Under the pieces are notes generated by a model that saw only the letters and a list, made by a program, of their open reading frames with translations, did not search any database and was not told the origin of the DNA. Source: Bradyrhizobium barranii subsp. barranii (GTDB lineage: Bacteria > Pseudomonadota > Alphaproteobacteria > Rhizobiales > Xanthobacteraceae). Taken from it: 64,000 nt of DNA. Below, piece after piece: positions 8,448 to 17,018 of the stretch. The stretch's first letter is position 1; every line of letters begins with the position of its first letter. Position numbers and translations under genes: made by a program. The stretch is from assembly GCF_017565645.3 (NCBI RefSeq), contig NZ_CP086136.1, positions 9,779,501 to 9,843,500 of the forward strand, in the 5' to 3' direction.

Positions 8448-8714
8448 ATGGCAGACAACATCGCCGACCTCATTCTTGGCGGTGATCCCGGCACACACTT
8501 GCTTCAAGAAGCCTTTGCCTTTGACATTACCCTGACGAAGATCCGGTGTGCGGCATGCAACACCGTGTCCTGCCTTGGCGCTCTCGCTGTCGACGGCGGG
8601 CCCGTGGAGGCGCTCGTCAAGTGCGCCGATTGCGGAAGCGATCTGATGAGGGCGACGCGCACTCAGAGGGGATGTGTCCTTGAAATGCACGGTGCCCGTC
8701 ACCTGTACTTCTGA
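8448..8714 (+). CDS. DUF6510 family zinc-ribbon-like protein
   Basis: About 88 residues with two cysteine pairs, CAACNTVSC and CADCGSDL, that look like a small zinc ribbon or rubredoxin-like knuckle. This matches the DUF6510 family as I remember it. ATG 8448 is preferred because AGGAG lies 10 nt upstream; an earlier ATG at 8439 overlaps the reductase stop but has no spacing. It is third in the molybdoenzyme cassette. It might bind metal for electron transfer or act as a chaperone; neither is established. Confidence 0.75.
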   Translation: MADNIADLILGGDPGTHLLQEAFAFDITLTKIRCAACNTVSCLGALAVDGGPVEALVKCADCGSDLMRATRTQRGCVLEMHGARHLYF

Positions 8715-8760
8715 AGACCGCGCCCGATCGCCCGCCAAACTCCGAAATCAAAGACCCGCC

Positions 8761-8973
8761 ATGCACGGTGAAGACGTCCACCTCGCTGAAATCGAGCGCC
8801 AGATTGCCGCCACGGCGGCGAAGCTTCGCGAGCTGATTGAACAGTCCGCCTCACATGTCGCCGCGATGAGCGAAGAGCTCGTCGGCCAGCGAATTGACGA
8901 TCAGGCCGCACGGCTCGAGATTCTGATCAGGCGCCGCGAAGAGCTCCTCAGAGCCAGATCCGGCGAAGACTGA
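8761..8973 (+). CDS. small coiled-coil protein
   Basis: A 70-residue, strongly charged, helical protein (AEIERQIAATAAKLRELIEQ, then RLEILIRRREELLRAR) with no cysteines or signal. I do not recognise a family. It follows the DUF6510 gene by 46 nt in the same direction and may be the last gene of the molybdoenzyme cassette. The ribosome-binding site is weak, so the start at 8761 is a best guess; the frame is open from 8674. Confidence 0.5.
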   Translation: MHGEDVHLAEIERQIAATAAKLRELIEQSASHVAAMSEELVGQRIDDQAARLEILIRRREELLRARSGED

Positions 8974-9002
8974 AAAGGACGGCCGGGGCAGATCGGGAAG
9001 CG

Positions 9003-9413
9003 TCAGCCGTGAAATTTCAACCCGTCGACGATCTTGTCGATCACCTTGCGCTCGGCGCGCATGGAAATCCCAACCAGATTCAGGTCTGTGCGGGAAACCG
9101 CCTTCACGACCTCGCGGTTGGCAGCGTCGTGAGCGGTCCTGAACATGTCCTCGGTATAGAGCCCCGGCGTCACGCCGCGCGTCAGTGCGCGATCGAGCGC
9201 GCGTGATAGCGCCGCGCGGTCGGCGCCATAGATCAGGATGGGCTGGCCGATCAGCGGCAGATATTTCGTCCCGGAGCCGTCTTCGTAGGGGTCGCCGATG
9301 CAGGCCGGAAAAGCCGCCGCGATCCCGCTGGCGAGGAAAGAGGCCACGTTCAGCTTCTGCCACGGTTCAAGGTCGGTGCGGACCACGACCGCGATCTTGG
9401 TGTCAAACTGCAT
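9003..9413 (-). CDS. DUF2000 family protein
   Basis: 136 residues of DUF2000 type: KIAVVVRTDLEPWQKLNVASFL at the N-terminus, then PILIYGADRAAL and a C-terminal segment with NLVGISMRAERKVIDKIVDGLK. The fold is related to peptidyl-tRNA hydrolase 2, but the biochemical role is unknown. It converges on the coiled-coil gene (30 nt gap) and lies downstream of the SDR at 9537 on the same strand. Confidence 0.75.
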   Translation of the reverse strand: MQFDTKIAVVVRTDLEPWQKLNVASFLASGIAAAFPACIGDPYEDGSGTKYLPLIGQPILIYGADRAALSRALDRALTRGVTPGLYTEDMFRTAHDAANREVVKAVSRTDLNLVGISMRAERKVIDKIVDGLKFHG

Positions 9414-9536
9414 GACGGTTTTGTCGCCATTCCTCAGCGCTCGCGAAGAGCGAAAGAGCCCTTACTCCATGCTTGCGCGCATCGAACGCTTTTGCAAGTG
9501 GCCCACTTCCGCGGACGCCCTTCGGGTGAAAACCGA

Positions 9537-10307
9537 TTATATCGATTTCACCTCGCCGCCGTCCATCCGCAATGCCGAGCCGGTCATCCAGCGCGCGCCG
9601 GGCGATACGAGGAACGCCATCAACTCGGCAATCTCCTCCGGCTCGCCGTAACGCGCGATCCCGGCGTCCTTGGGAAACTTCGCCGTGGCTTCCTCGACGG
9701 TCATGTTGTACAGGGGCGCCCAGTGCTCGAGGTAGGAGCGGCGGCGGCCCGTCATCACCGGCCCCGGCAGGACGCTGTTGACCTGGACGCCATCGCTGAT
9801 TCCCTTGTCGGAGAACGCCTTTGCCAAGGCGACGATTGCAGCGTTGATGGTGCCGACCGCGGCATAGGACGCCTTGGGGAAGGAGGCCGAGTTTCCCGAC
9901 ATCAACACCACCGCCCCCTTCGCGGCCATGAGCGACGGCCAGGCGGCGATCGTGAGCCGCCGGGCGCCATGCAGCTTCAACGCCAGTCCGGCGTCCCACT
10001 GTGCCTCCGTCGTCTCGAACAGATCGACCTGAGGTACCGCGCCTGCGATATTGAGCAGGGCATCGATCCGGCCGAACGCCGCCAAGGTCTGGTCGACGAC
10101 AGATTGAGCGGCACGAGGTTCGGCCAGATCGGCATCGATCACCAGCACCCCGGCGCCGGCGGCCCGGACCGCCCTTGCGGTGTCCTCGAGATTGGCGCGG
10201 TTTCGCGCCACCAGGACAAGCGCCGAGAAATCGCGCGCCAGGCGCACCGCGGTCGCCCGGCCGATCCCCTGGCTCGCACCCGTCACGATCGCGACTGATT
10301 TCGACAT
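9537..10307 (-). CDS. SDR-family oxidoreductase with altered active site
   Basis: A 256-residue Rossmann-fold SDR with cofactor motif TGASQGIG (9-16), NIAG and a C-terminal MDGGE. The catalytic region has Ser137/140 and Tyr148, but the YxxxK motif reads Y-A-A-V-G, so the catalytic lysine is replaced by Gly152. The enzyme may be inactive or use different chemistry. ATG 10307 follows GGGGAGGG. It lies 32 nt after the quinone-oxidoreductase-like gene, probably in one transcript with it and the hydrolase. Confidence 0.85.
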   Translation of the reverse strand: MSKSVAIVTGASQGIGRATAVRLARDFSALVLVARNRANLEDTARAVRAAGAGVLVIDADLAEPRAAQSVVDQTLAAFGRIDALLNIAGAVPQVDLFETTEAQWDAGLALKLHGARRLTIAAWPSLMAAKGAVVLMSGNSASFPKASYAAVGTINAAIVALAKAFSDKGISDGVQVNSVLPGPVMTGRRRSYLEHWAPLYNMTVEEATAKFPKDAGIARYGEPEEIAELMAFLVSPGARWMTGSALRMDGGEVKSI

Positions 10308-10339
10308 ATGAACCCTCCCCAATACCAAGCTTGTAAATA

Positions 10340-11314
10340 TCAGTCGCGAACGACGACCATCTTTCCGACGGCCTCGTTCGCCTCCATGACGCGGTGCGCC
10401 TCGCGAATCTCGTCGAAGCGAAAGATCCGCGCCGGCTTGACGTCCAGCCGGCCGGCCGCCGCGTCGGCGGCGATTTCCCGCAACGGCACGTCGGAGAGCG
10501 GGAACCCGGGCGTGCCGAACACGAAGCTGCCGAAGAAGGTCAGATAGACGCCGCTCGGCATCTGCAGCAGCGGGTTGAAATCCGGAATCGGATCAAGCCC
10601 GCCGAGCCAGCCGGCGAGACAGGAGCGGCCGCCGCGGCGAAGCATGGCGAGGGAGTCGAGCACGACGCTGTTGCCGACGAGGTCCAGGACCGCGTCGACC
10701 TGCTTCGCCTCGGGCAGATGCTTTGAGACATCGCGCCGTTCAATTTCGCACCGCGCGGCTCCGAGCTTCTCCAGCATGGCAAAGCGCTCCCGGCTGCGCG
10801 TCGTCGCGATGACCCGCGCGCCGGCATTGACCGCGAGCTTGAGTGCCGCCTGACCGAACGAGGACGTCGCTCCGCGGATGACGAGAAGCTGACCCTTCTC
10901 GAGATCGAGATTTCGAAAGAGACAGGTCCATGCCGTCGCGAAGGTTTCGGGGATCGCTGCGAGCTCGGCCCATGGCAAATCCGCATCGATCGATGCGACA
11001 TTCGAGACCGGCGCACGCGTGTATTCGGCGTAGCTACCGTTGATGGTCCGGCCGAGACCGCCCATCAATGCGGCCACCTTGGCGCCTACCGGAAATTCGC
11101 CGCCCGGGCACGACTTCACGAGACCGACGCATTCGATACCGCTGATCGGCGCCGCTTCGGCCCATTCGCCCCGGCGCATGTGCATTTCCGCATGATTGAT
11201 GCCGAATCCCTTGACCTCGATGACGGCATGACCAGGCTGCGGCTCCGGCTCCGGAACATCCCGATAGACGAGGCTGTCCAAACCACCGAATTTTTCAAGA
11301 ACGATAGCGCGCAT
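10340..11314 (-). CDS. zinc-independent MDR / quinone oxidoreductase-like dehydrogenase
   Basis: 324 residues of the medium-chain dehydrogenase superfamily. It has a GroES-like N-terminal domain (GFGINHAEMHMRRGEW, ISGIECVG) and a nucleotide-binding motif in IRGATSSFGQAALKLA near residue 150. The catalytic-zinc cysteine and histidine and the structural cysteine cluster are absent, as in the QOR branch. The substrate is unknown; reduction of quinones or enones is usual. It lies 41 nt after the hydrolase gene. Confidence 0.88.
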   Translation of the reverse strand: MRAIVLEKFGGLDSLVYRDVPEPEPQPGHAVIEVKGFGINHAEMHMRRGEWAEAAPISGIECVGLVKSCPGGEFPVGAKVAALMGGLGRTINGSYAEYTRAPVSNVASIDADLPWAELAAIPETFATAWTCLFRNLDLEKGQLLVIRGATSSFGQAALKLAVNAGARVIATTRSRERFAMLEKLGAARCEIERRDVSKHLPEAKQVDAVLDLVGNSVVLDSLAMLRRGGRSCLAGWLGGLDPIPDFNPLLQMPSGVYLTFFGSFVFGTPGFPLSDVPLREIAADAAAGRLDVKPARIFRFDEIREAHRVMEANEAVGKMVVVRD

Positions 11315-11355
11315 GATGGCTCTCCTGACGTTTCTCGCGGCGAGGGAAGCGGCGG

Positions 11356-12225
11356 TTACCCATTCGAATTCAGCTGGCCAAGAAAATCACCGATCGCCGC
11401 TGCGATCTCCCGCGCATGAGTCTCGAGCGCAAAGTGCCCCGTGTCGAAGAAGCGCACTTCGGCGCCCGGCATGTCGCGCTGAAACGCCTTCGCGCCCGCC
11501 GGCAGGAAAAAGGGATCGCTCTTGCCCCACACCGCCAGGAAGGGCGGCTTGTGCTTGCGGAAGTAGGCCTGGAATTCCGGATACATGGCGACGTTGGTCC
11601 TGTAGTCGCCGAAAAGATCGAGCTGGACCTCGTCCGCGCCAGGGCGCTCGAGATAATGGTTGTCGAGCGTGTATCCGTCGGGGGAGATCAGGGAGGCGTC
11701 AGGCACCCCGTGGGTGTATTGCCAGACCGTCGTCTCCGGCGAAAGGAATGATCGCAGCACCGCCCGATTCGCTTGCGATGCATCTTGCCAGTAAGCCCGG
11801 ATCGGGCTCCAGCCTTCGCTCAATCCCTCCTCATAGGCATTGCCATTCTGCGAGATGATGGAAACGATGCGTTCGGGATGTCGAAGAGCCATCCGAAAGC
11901 CAGTCGGCGCGCCATAGTCGAAGACGTAGAGCGAGAAGCGAGGAAGTCCGATGACTTCTGTGAACCGTTCGATCACCTGCGCCAACGCGGCGAACGTATA
12001 GGCAAAGCTTTCGCGAGCCGGCATGTCGGACTGGCCGAACCCGGGCAAATCCGGCGCCACCAGTCGGAAGCGATCCGAGAGCGCCGGGATCAGCTCGCGG
12101 AACATGTGGCCGGCCGTCGGAAATCCGTGCAGCAGCAGCAAGGCGGGCGCGTCAGCCCGGCCAGCCTCCCGGTAAAATACGTTCAGTCCGTCCACATCCG
12201 CCTTGCGGTATCGAATGCTCGTCAT
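11356..12225 (-). CDS. alpha/beta hydrolase, haloalkane dehalogenase / epoxide hydrolase type
   Basis: 289 residues with oxyanion-hole motif HGFPTAGH (33-40), PDLPGFGQSD, and a nucleophile elbow VFDYGAP. That elbow carries Asp103 rather than serine, as in dehalogenases and epoxide hydrolases. The cap has paired tryptophan and tyrosine residues, and the catalytic His is in FFDTGHFALETH. ATG 12225 follows GGGAGGG. It is the first gene of a minus-strand run with the MDR and SDR genes, which looks like a small catabolic set. The substrate is unknown. Confidence 0.85.
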   Translation of the reverse strand: MTSIRYRKADVDGLNVFYREAGRADAPALLLLHGFPTAGHMFRELIPALSDRFRLVAPDLPGFGQSDMPARESFAYTFAALAQVIERFTEVIGLPRFSLYVFDYGAPTGFRMALRHPERIVSIISQNGNAYEEGLSEGWSPIRAYWQDASQANRAVLRSFLSPETTVWQYTHGVPDASLISPDGYTLDNHYLERPGADEVQLDLFGDYRTNVAMYPEFQAYFRKHKPPFLAVWGKSDPFFLPAGAKAFQRDMPGAEVRFFDTGHFALETHAREIAAAIGDFLGQLNSNG

Positions 12226-12412
12226 CTGTGGTCCCTCCCTCGACACCTGTTGCGCCCGGTGAAATCGATGATCCGATGGCAGCCGATCCGAGGCGGTCTC
12301 ACCTGGACATTTCGTGGCTCGGGGCGATCCGGTTACAGACTCCCCGGGGATTTCTGCCCGTACGAGACCGCCTGTCGCCTCCTCTGCCCGATCTATCGCC
12401 CCTCGGATCTAT

Positions 12413-13387
12413 TCATTCGAACTCCCTGCGATAGTCCGTAGGAGTCCAACCCGTCGCTTTGCGAAAGGCGGAGCTGAAGGAGCTCGTTTGCGCATAGCCC
12501 AGGCTGAGTGCGATGTCCGTAATCGATACCGCGCGATCCGCCAGCCGCAGCTTGGCGAACTCCATACGTCGCTGCACCTGATACTGGTAGGCCGGGATTC
12601 CGAACGACTTCTTGAAAGCGCGGCAGAAGTGGTGAACGCTGAGCCTGACGAGCTCGGCGAGCTTGAGGAGGCAGACCTGTTCTCCCAGATGCCCCTCGAC
12701 GTACTCGACCACGACACGCTTCTGCCAGCCCGCGAGACCTCCACGACTGACCGCTGCCGGCTCGCGAACAAGATCGTGATCGGACCTGGACAGCTCGTGG
12801 GCGAGCACGCCGCAGAGCGCCTCGAGGTAAGGCGCGCAATTCGTCTCCGCGCTCTCGATCGCCTTCTTCAACTTGGAGGCGGTCTCCCAGACCAGCGGAT
12901 CCTCGAAGTATATTCTTGGCGCGAGCCCGGCCGCGCCGCCGTCGGACTTATAAAACGCGGCGGGATCGAAATAGAGGAAGGTCACCTGCGCCGACGAGGC
13001 AGTCTCATGCCATTCGCGATAGGCGCGTCCCGCCGGGACAAAGGTCAGCCTGTGCTCAGAACCGCGCAGCTTCGACGAGCAGAAGCCATCGATGGAGGTC
13101 TCACCGCTTTTCCGCGCTCCCTCGTTGTACAACGCCAGGAGATGTCTCGATCCCTGAAAGCGAAATTCGATCCTGTTGCCGACCGGGAGGTGAACGCTCT
13201 CCGAAAACCACCAACGCCAGCCTATCCCAAGGCGCTTCACCGGCTCGGAAGGCGTTATGCTGACCGTCGGATGAAGCGCCGCGTCGGACGACCTGGAAGA
13301 CAGCGTCTCGTCCACCGGCCGGATTGGCGAAGCGGAGACGACCATCCTTGGCGTGCTCTCACTCGAATTTGATACGTACATCCCCAT
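12413..13387 (-). CDS. AraC-family transcriptional regulator
   Basis: 324 residues with a divergent N-terminal sensing region and a C-terminal double helix-turn-helix: VCLLKLAELVRLSVHHFCRAFKKSFG, then SITDIALSLGYAQTSSFSSAFRKATGWTP, split here for description. The frame is open to 13636, but ATG 13387 has AGGG upstream and begins ordinary sequence. The 300-nt upstream gap contains the CCCATAC/GTATGGG palindrome at 13613, so it is probably controlled by the FixJ-type regulator next door. The target may be the hydrolase/MDR/SDR set downstream. Confidence 0.85.
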   Translation of the reverse strand: MGMYVSNSSESTPRMVVSASPIRPVDETLSSRSSDAALHPTVSITPSEPVKRLGIGWRWWFSESVHLPVGNRIEFRFQGSRHLLALYNEGARKSGETSIDGFCSSKLRGSEHRLTFVPAGRAYREWHETASSAQVTFLYFDPAAFYKSDGGAAGLAPRIYFEDPLVWETASKLKKAIESAETNCAPYLEALCGVLAHELSRSDHDLVREPAAVSRGGLAGWQKRVVVEYVEGHLGEQVCLLKLAELVRLSVHHFCRAFKKSFGIPAYQYQVQRRMEFAKLRLADRAVSITDIALSLGYAQTSSFSSAFRKATGWTPTDYRREFE

Positions 13388-13612
13388 CGTCGTCGCCCTG
13401 TTCTGTGCTCCGGATGGCCGCGTCCAATCGTCAACGAATTTCTGCACGGAGGAGATGCCCTGATCGCCTGGATACGGGCGTTGAAGCCGCAAGCTGCACG
13501 TGGCGTTACCTCTCCGGTCAAGGCGCGCTGCCAACGCCGGCTGGCAGCACCGCACAGGGGCAACATGCTTTTCATCACGCTGGCGGGCAATCTCACGCTT
13601 GTGCTGTTCCGG

Positions 13613-13630
13613 CCCATACTTAGGTATGGG
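13613..13630 (-). promoter_or_regulatory. palindrome CCCATAC-N4-GTATGGG, copy 1
   Basis: Perfect 7-bp inverted arms with spacer TTAG lie about 230 nt upstream of the AraC start, in an otherwise gene-free 298-nt gap. The 32 nt from 13588, ending in the left arm, match those at 20798-20829 at about 23 positions with identical spacing. The arrangement looks like an activator site plus core promoter reading leftwards. The adjacent FixJ-type response regulator is the obvious candidate binder (inference). Confidence 0.6.
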
Positions 13631-13685
13631 TCGCATGCAGGGACGGTGCTGAGATGATTCAGCACGAGATGCCAGTCCCGAAGCT

Positions 13686-14300
13686 TCAGCCCTGGAGTTG
13701 GAGCGCTTCTGCCATTCGAACGAGCATTGCCGCGGTCTTTGCCCCGAGCTTCCGCATCACGCTGCCACGATGCATCTTGACCGTCGCTTCGCTGATCGAG
13801 AGCTCGCTGGCGACCTGCTTGTTCATCAGACCGGATGCCACCAGCGTCATCACTTGCCGCTCGCGCGTGGTCAGGAGTGCAAACTTCTCCTGCAACTGCG
13901 CCAGGTGCGCGCTGTCGTCGCGCCGATCGATGTCCTTTCGGATCGCGGCGGTGATCGCATCGAGAAGATCCTGACCCCGTATCGGCTTGGTGAGAAAATC
14001 GACCGCCCCCAGCTTCATGCCTCTTACCGACATGGGAATGTCGCCAAAGGCGGTCATCAGGATCACCGGGATTCCGACATTGATTTTCGTCAGGTACTCC
14101 TGCAGCTCCAAGCCACTCGTGCCCGGCAATCTGACATCCAGCACCAGACACGCAGGGGCGTCCGACAGCTCAACCTTCAGGAAGTCCGAAGCAGATCCGT
14201 ACAGGGCGACCTTGTAGTGCAGGGACTCGAGCAGGTCGCCAAGGGACTCGCGAACCGCGCGGTCATCGTCGACGATATGAACAACGCCGGAAGGAGGCAT
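13686..14300 (-). CDS. FixJ/NodW-type response regulator
   Basis: 204 residues: a receiver domain (acid pocket DDD at 11-13, phosphoacceptor Asp55 in LVLDVRLPG, Thr83, Lys105) and a LuxR-type helix-turn-helix (TTRERQVMTLVASGLMNK, then ISEATVKMHRGSVMRKLG). The start at 14300 is set by homology. The kinase gene stop lies 2 nt upstream, so the two are a coupled pair. It probably binds the palindromes at 13613 and 20823; the signal is unknown because the partner kinase is frameshifted in this sequence. Confidence 0.92.
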   Translation of the reverse strand: MPPSGVVHIVDDDRAVRESLGDLLESLHYKVALYGSASDFLKVELSDAPACLVLDVRLPGTSGLELQEYLTKINVGIPVILMTAFGDIPMSVRGMKLGAVDFLTKPIRGQDLLDAITAAIRKDIDRRDDSAHLAQLQEKFALLTTRERQVMTLVASGLMNKQVASELSISEATVKMHRGSVMRKLGAKTAAMLVRMAEALQLQG

Positions 14301-14302
14301 GT

Positions 14303-15784
14303 CTACCGGCTTTCCGACGTCTGAACCGCCTGGCGAAGCGGGAGAGCGAAGGTGAACTTCGCTCCGCACCTCCCGTTTTCTTCCACCCATAGCTGTCCTC
14401 CGTGGAGTTTCACTATCTTGCGGCAGATCGACAGTCCCAGACCGAGTCCCGCTCCCTTCGTCGTATAGAGCGTCTCGAAGACCCGCTCTCTATCAGCCGG
14501 GCTGATGCCGCCCCCAGTATCCGCGATTGCCACGGAAATCATACCATCGGCGACCCCCGAAGAGAGGGCCAAAATGCGGTTCCCGTCCTCGACCCCGGTC
14601 ATGGCCTCGATCGCATTGCGCACGAGATTGAGCGCGACCTGCTGGACCTGAACACGGTCTGCTTCGACACGCGGCGATGATCGATCGAAGTCGGTACGGA
14701 CGATGACCCCGGCCCGCTCGATTTCCCTGTTCGACAGAAGCAGAACCTCCGCAACCGCATCGTTGATATCGAACTCGGCAAAATGGACCTGCGTGCCCCT
14801 CACGAGAGAGCGGACCCCGGTCACAACCTCCGCAGCTCGACGTGCCTGCCTGATAATGCGTGCGACCGATTTCCGGGCCTCCGCGGCTTGAACGGGATCC
14901 CGGGCGAGCCACCGGAGGCAAGCTTCCGCACTCATGATCATCCCCGTCAGCGGCTGATCGATCTCGTGAATGATCGAGCCGGCGAGTTCGCCAAGGGACG
15001 TCAGACCCGTCGCCCGCGCAAGCTCGTTTCGCGCGTCGGCGAGAGCCTGCTCCGCCGCCTTCCGTTGCGAGACGTCCGTGATGATGCCTTCCAGCTCGAG
15101 GTCTCCCGTGGGGCCCTCATCGAATTGCCCAACGGCCACGACATGCAACGTCTTGCCGTCCCGGTGGACCACGCGGTACTCGTGGGTGAAGGGCGACTTC
15201 GTGCTGATCGCCTCGGTGAGGTCCTGCTCCAGCGCGGGATAATCCTCGGGATGGACCCGGCTCCTGAACACCTCGAATGGGACGGGGTTCACGTCCAGGT
15301 CGATATCCAGGATGCGGTAACATTCGCGCGATCCGCGCGAGAGCAGGGTGCGCGTGTTCCAGCGATAGCTGCCCATCCCGCCGATCTGCTGACCTCTGAC
15401 CATCCACATATTGGTCTCGCGCAGCGCCTCGAACAGGCGGACGGATTCGAATGAGACGGCGGCCTGATTGGCCAGCATGGATGTCACCCAGACGCATCGC
15501 GGCGTGAAGATCTCCGCATCTCCATCCGCTTCGAGATAGAGAACGCCAATCGCCCAGTGCTGGTGAATCAACGGCAGGCACAGCTGCGCTATCTTTCCAG
15601 ACGGCGGGTTTGCGGGATCGATCAGTGCCGAGCTCTCCGCGCCGGCTTGCCTCACGACCGTTTGCTTTCGATCGAGCACCTGTTCGGCAAGGTCGCTCGG
15701 CAAGCGGAATTCGGCGTGCGGCGGGAAGGAGGCAAGGAAGTTCGCCCTCTCGCGCGGGAAGCTCGCATCGGCCTTGGCAAGCAA
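14303..15784 (-). CDS. GAF-PAS sensor histidine kinase, main part of a frameshifted gene
   Basis: The open part encodes the end of a GAF domain, a PAS/PAC domain (residues about 130-250), a HisKA domain with phosphoacceptor in SIIHEIDQPL, and an HATPase domain (NLVRNAIEAM, ADTGGGIS, GLGLGLSI). It probably phosphorylates the response regulator at 13686. The GAF start is encoded in another frame at about 15812-16055. The switch falls in a run of seven C (15811-15817): one base fewer would restore GASRGAIL, the expected GAF motif. The frame's first usable codon at 15784 is TTG. Confidence 0.8.
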   Translation of the reverse strand: MLAKADASFPRERANFLASFPPHAEFRLPSDLAEQVLDRKQTVVRQAGAESSALIDPANPPSGKIAQLCLPLIHQHWAIGVLYLEADGDAEIFTPRCVWVTSMLANQAAVSFESVRLFEALRETNMWMVRGQQIGGMGSYRWNTRTLLSRGSRECYRILDIDLDVNPVPFEVFRSRVHPEDYPALEQDLTEAISTKSPFTHEYRVVHRDGKTLHVVAVGQFDEGPTGDLELEGIITDVSQRKAAEQALADARNELARATGLTSLGELAGSIIHEIDQPLTGMIMSAEACLRWLARDPVQAAEARKSVARIIRQARRAAEVVTGVRSLVRGTQVHFAEFDINDAVAEVLLLSNREIERAGVIVRTDFDRSSPRVEADRVQVQQVALNLVRNAIEAMTGVEDGNRILALSSGVADGMISVAIADTGGGISPADRERVFETLYTTKGAGLGLGLSICRKIVKLHGGQLWVEENGRCGAKFTFALPLRQAVQTSESR

Positions 15785-15811
15785 CTCTCTTTGTCCGCTG
15801 AGCAGGATCGC

Positions 15812-16055
15812 CCCCCCGACTGGCCCCGGAGTAACTCAGCGCCTCCATGAGAAGAGCCTTGGCCAATCCCTGACAGCTGATTTCTCTCGAGATAATCTGA
15901 AACGCCTTTGCGACCAGATCCAGTTCGTGCGTCTCGTTATCAAGCCTCATACCGAGATGTCTCGTCGTGAAAATCATTTCCAGACGTCTCGACGCATCAC
16001 CCCGCCGCTTGCGTATCGAGGGGTGGGACGAGAGCGCGTCAGTACGCCGCAACAT
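15812..16055 (-). pseudogene. N-terminal fragment of the same sensor kinase (other frame)
   Basis: This frame encodes LDLVAKAFQIISREISCQGL and EALSYSGASRG, which align with the GAF start of the large kinase at 22-27 kb (LDLATVLKVSEAVSGEIVLE, HAGAERG). It runs out of frame at the seven-C tract next to the downstream kinase frame. ATGs at 16055, 15977 and 15950 are possible starts; none has a clear ribosome-binding site. Either a real frameshift, phase variation, or a sequencing error would explain it. Confidence 0.65.
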
Positions 16056-16313
16056 GTAACGGGACTTGCGAACGTTGCCAAGTTTGGTCGCGAGAGCCGC
16101 GGTTCACGAGCCCGCGCCATGCACGTCGTTGCGCATTCGCCCCGATTCTTTTCGAAGCAGGTGTAACCGATGCGACGTTTGCTCCGAATGTCCACGAAAG
16201 TGCGGAGCAACGGCATTGCGCCCCGCTCGCCGTCGGCATGACTCGCCTGCTGTTCAGGCCCGATCGGGGCGTCGAGACACTGCCGGGCAGGCCTGCATCG
16301 GCAAAGGACGAGA

Positions 16314-17018
16314 ATGATGACCGCGGACTCTCCGAAGACAGAACGCCTGAATGCCCTCTCGGATGCGGTTTTTGCAGTCGTTATTACAATTCTCGCCCTG
16401 GACCTGCGCCCGCCACACGCTCCGAGCCTCGATGCTCTATTCGAACTCTGGCCGACCGTCATCGGCTACGCAGTCAGCTATCTCTTCATCGCCATCGTCT
16501 GGGTGAACCATCACCATCTTCTGCACTATGCCAGCGCGGCGACACCCCGACTGATCTGGGGAAACTTCGCTCATCTGTTTTCCGTATCGCTGCTGCCGTT
16601 CTCGACAGCCTGGATCGCGAGCTCAAAGCTGGCGCCGCTGCCCGTCACCGTCTATGCCGGCGTATTCGCCCTGGTGAACGCGACCTATCTGTTGCTGTGC
16701 TGGGAAGCCGTCGACCGGCCGGCGATCGAGGAGATCCCGAGCCAGGCGCGCATGGTGATGCGCATGCGATCCTTGACCACCCTGTTCGGCTTCCTCGCCG
16801 CGGCGGCCGTCTCGTTGCACTATCCCATGTTCGCGCTGGCCATGATCTGCATCTGCCTTGCCGTGTATCTCAAGCCTCAAGTCGCAGGACACGGGCCGCA
16901 TCCTGCTTCAGCAGATACAACGATACCGCAAGCAGCACGACATCCTTCATCAGGAACGGAACGTTGCCAGTCATCGCCGGAAAGCCGCCTGCAGCAGCGT
17001 CCCAACCGTCCGGCATAA
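16314..17018 (+). CDS. TMEM175/DUF1211-type potassium channel-like protein
   Basis: 234 residues with about six membrane segments. TM1 carries RLNALSDAVFAVVITILALD, close to the RxxxFSDAVFA filter signature but with Leu for Phe. Bacterial members form potassium-permeable channels. AAAGGACGAG precedes the ATG pair at 16314/16317. The membrane core ends near residue 190. The last ~45 residues are read antisense to the 3' end of the DUF417 gene and look like run-on, suggesting a lost stop or an indel near 16875. Confidence 0.8.
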   Translation: MMTADSPKTERLNALSDAVFAVVITILALDLRPPHAPSLDALFELWPTVIGYAVSYLFIAIVWVNHHHLLHYASAATPRLIWGNFAHLFSVSLLPFSTAWIASSKLAPLPVTVYAGVFALVNATYLLLCWEAVDRPAIEEIPSQARMVMRMRSLTTLFGFLAAAAVSLHYPMFALAMICICLAVYLKPQVAGHGPHPASADTTIPQAARHPSSGTERCQSSPESRLQQRPNRPA

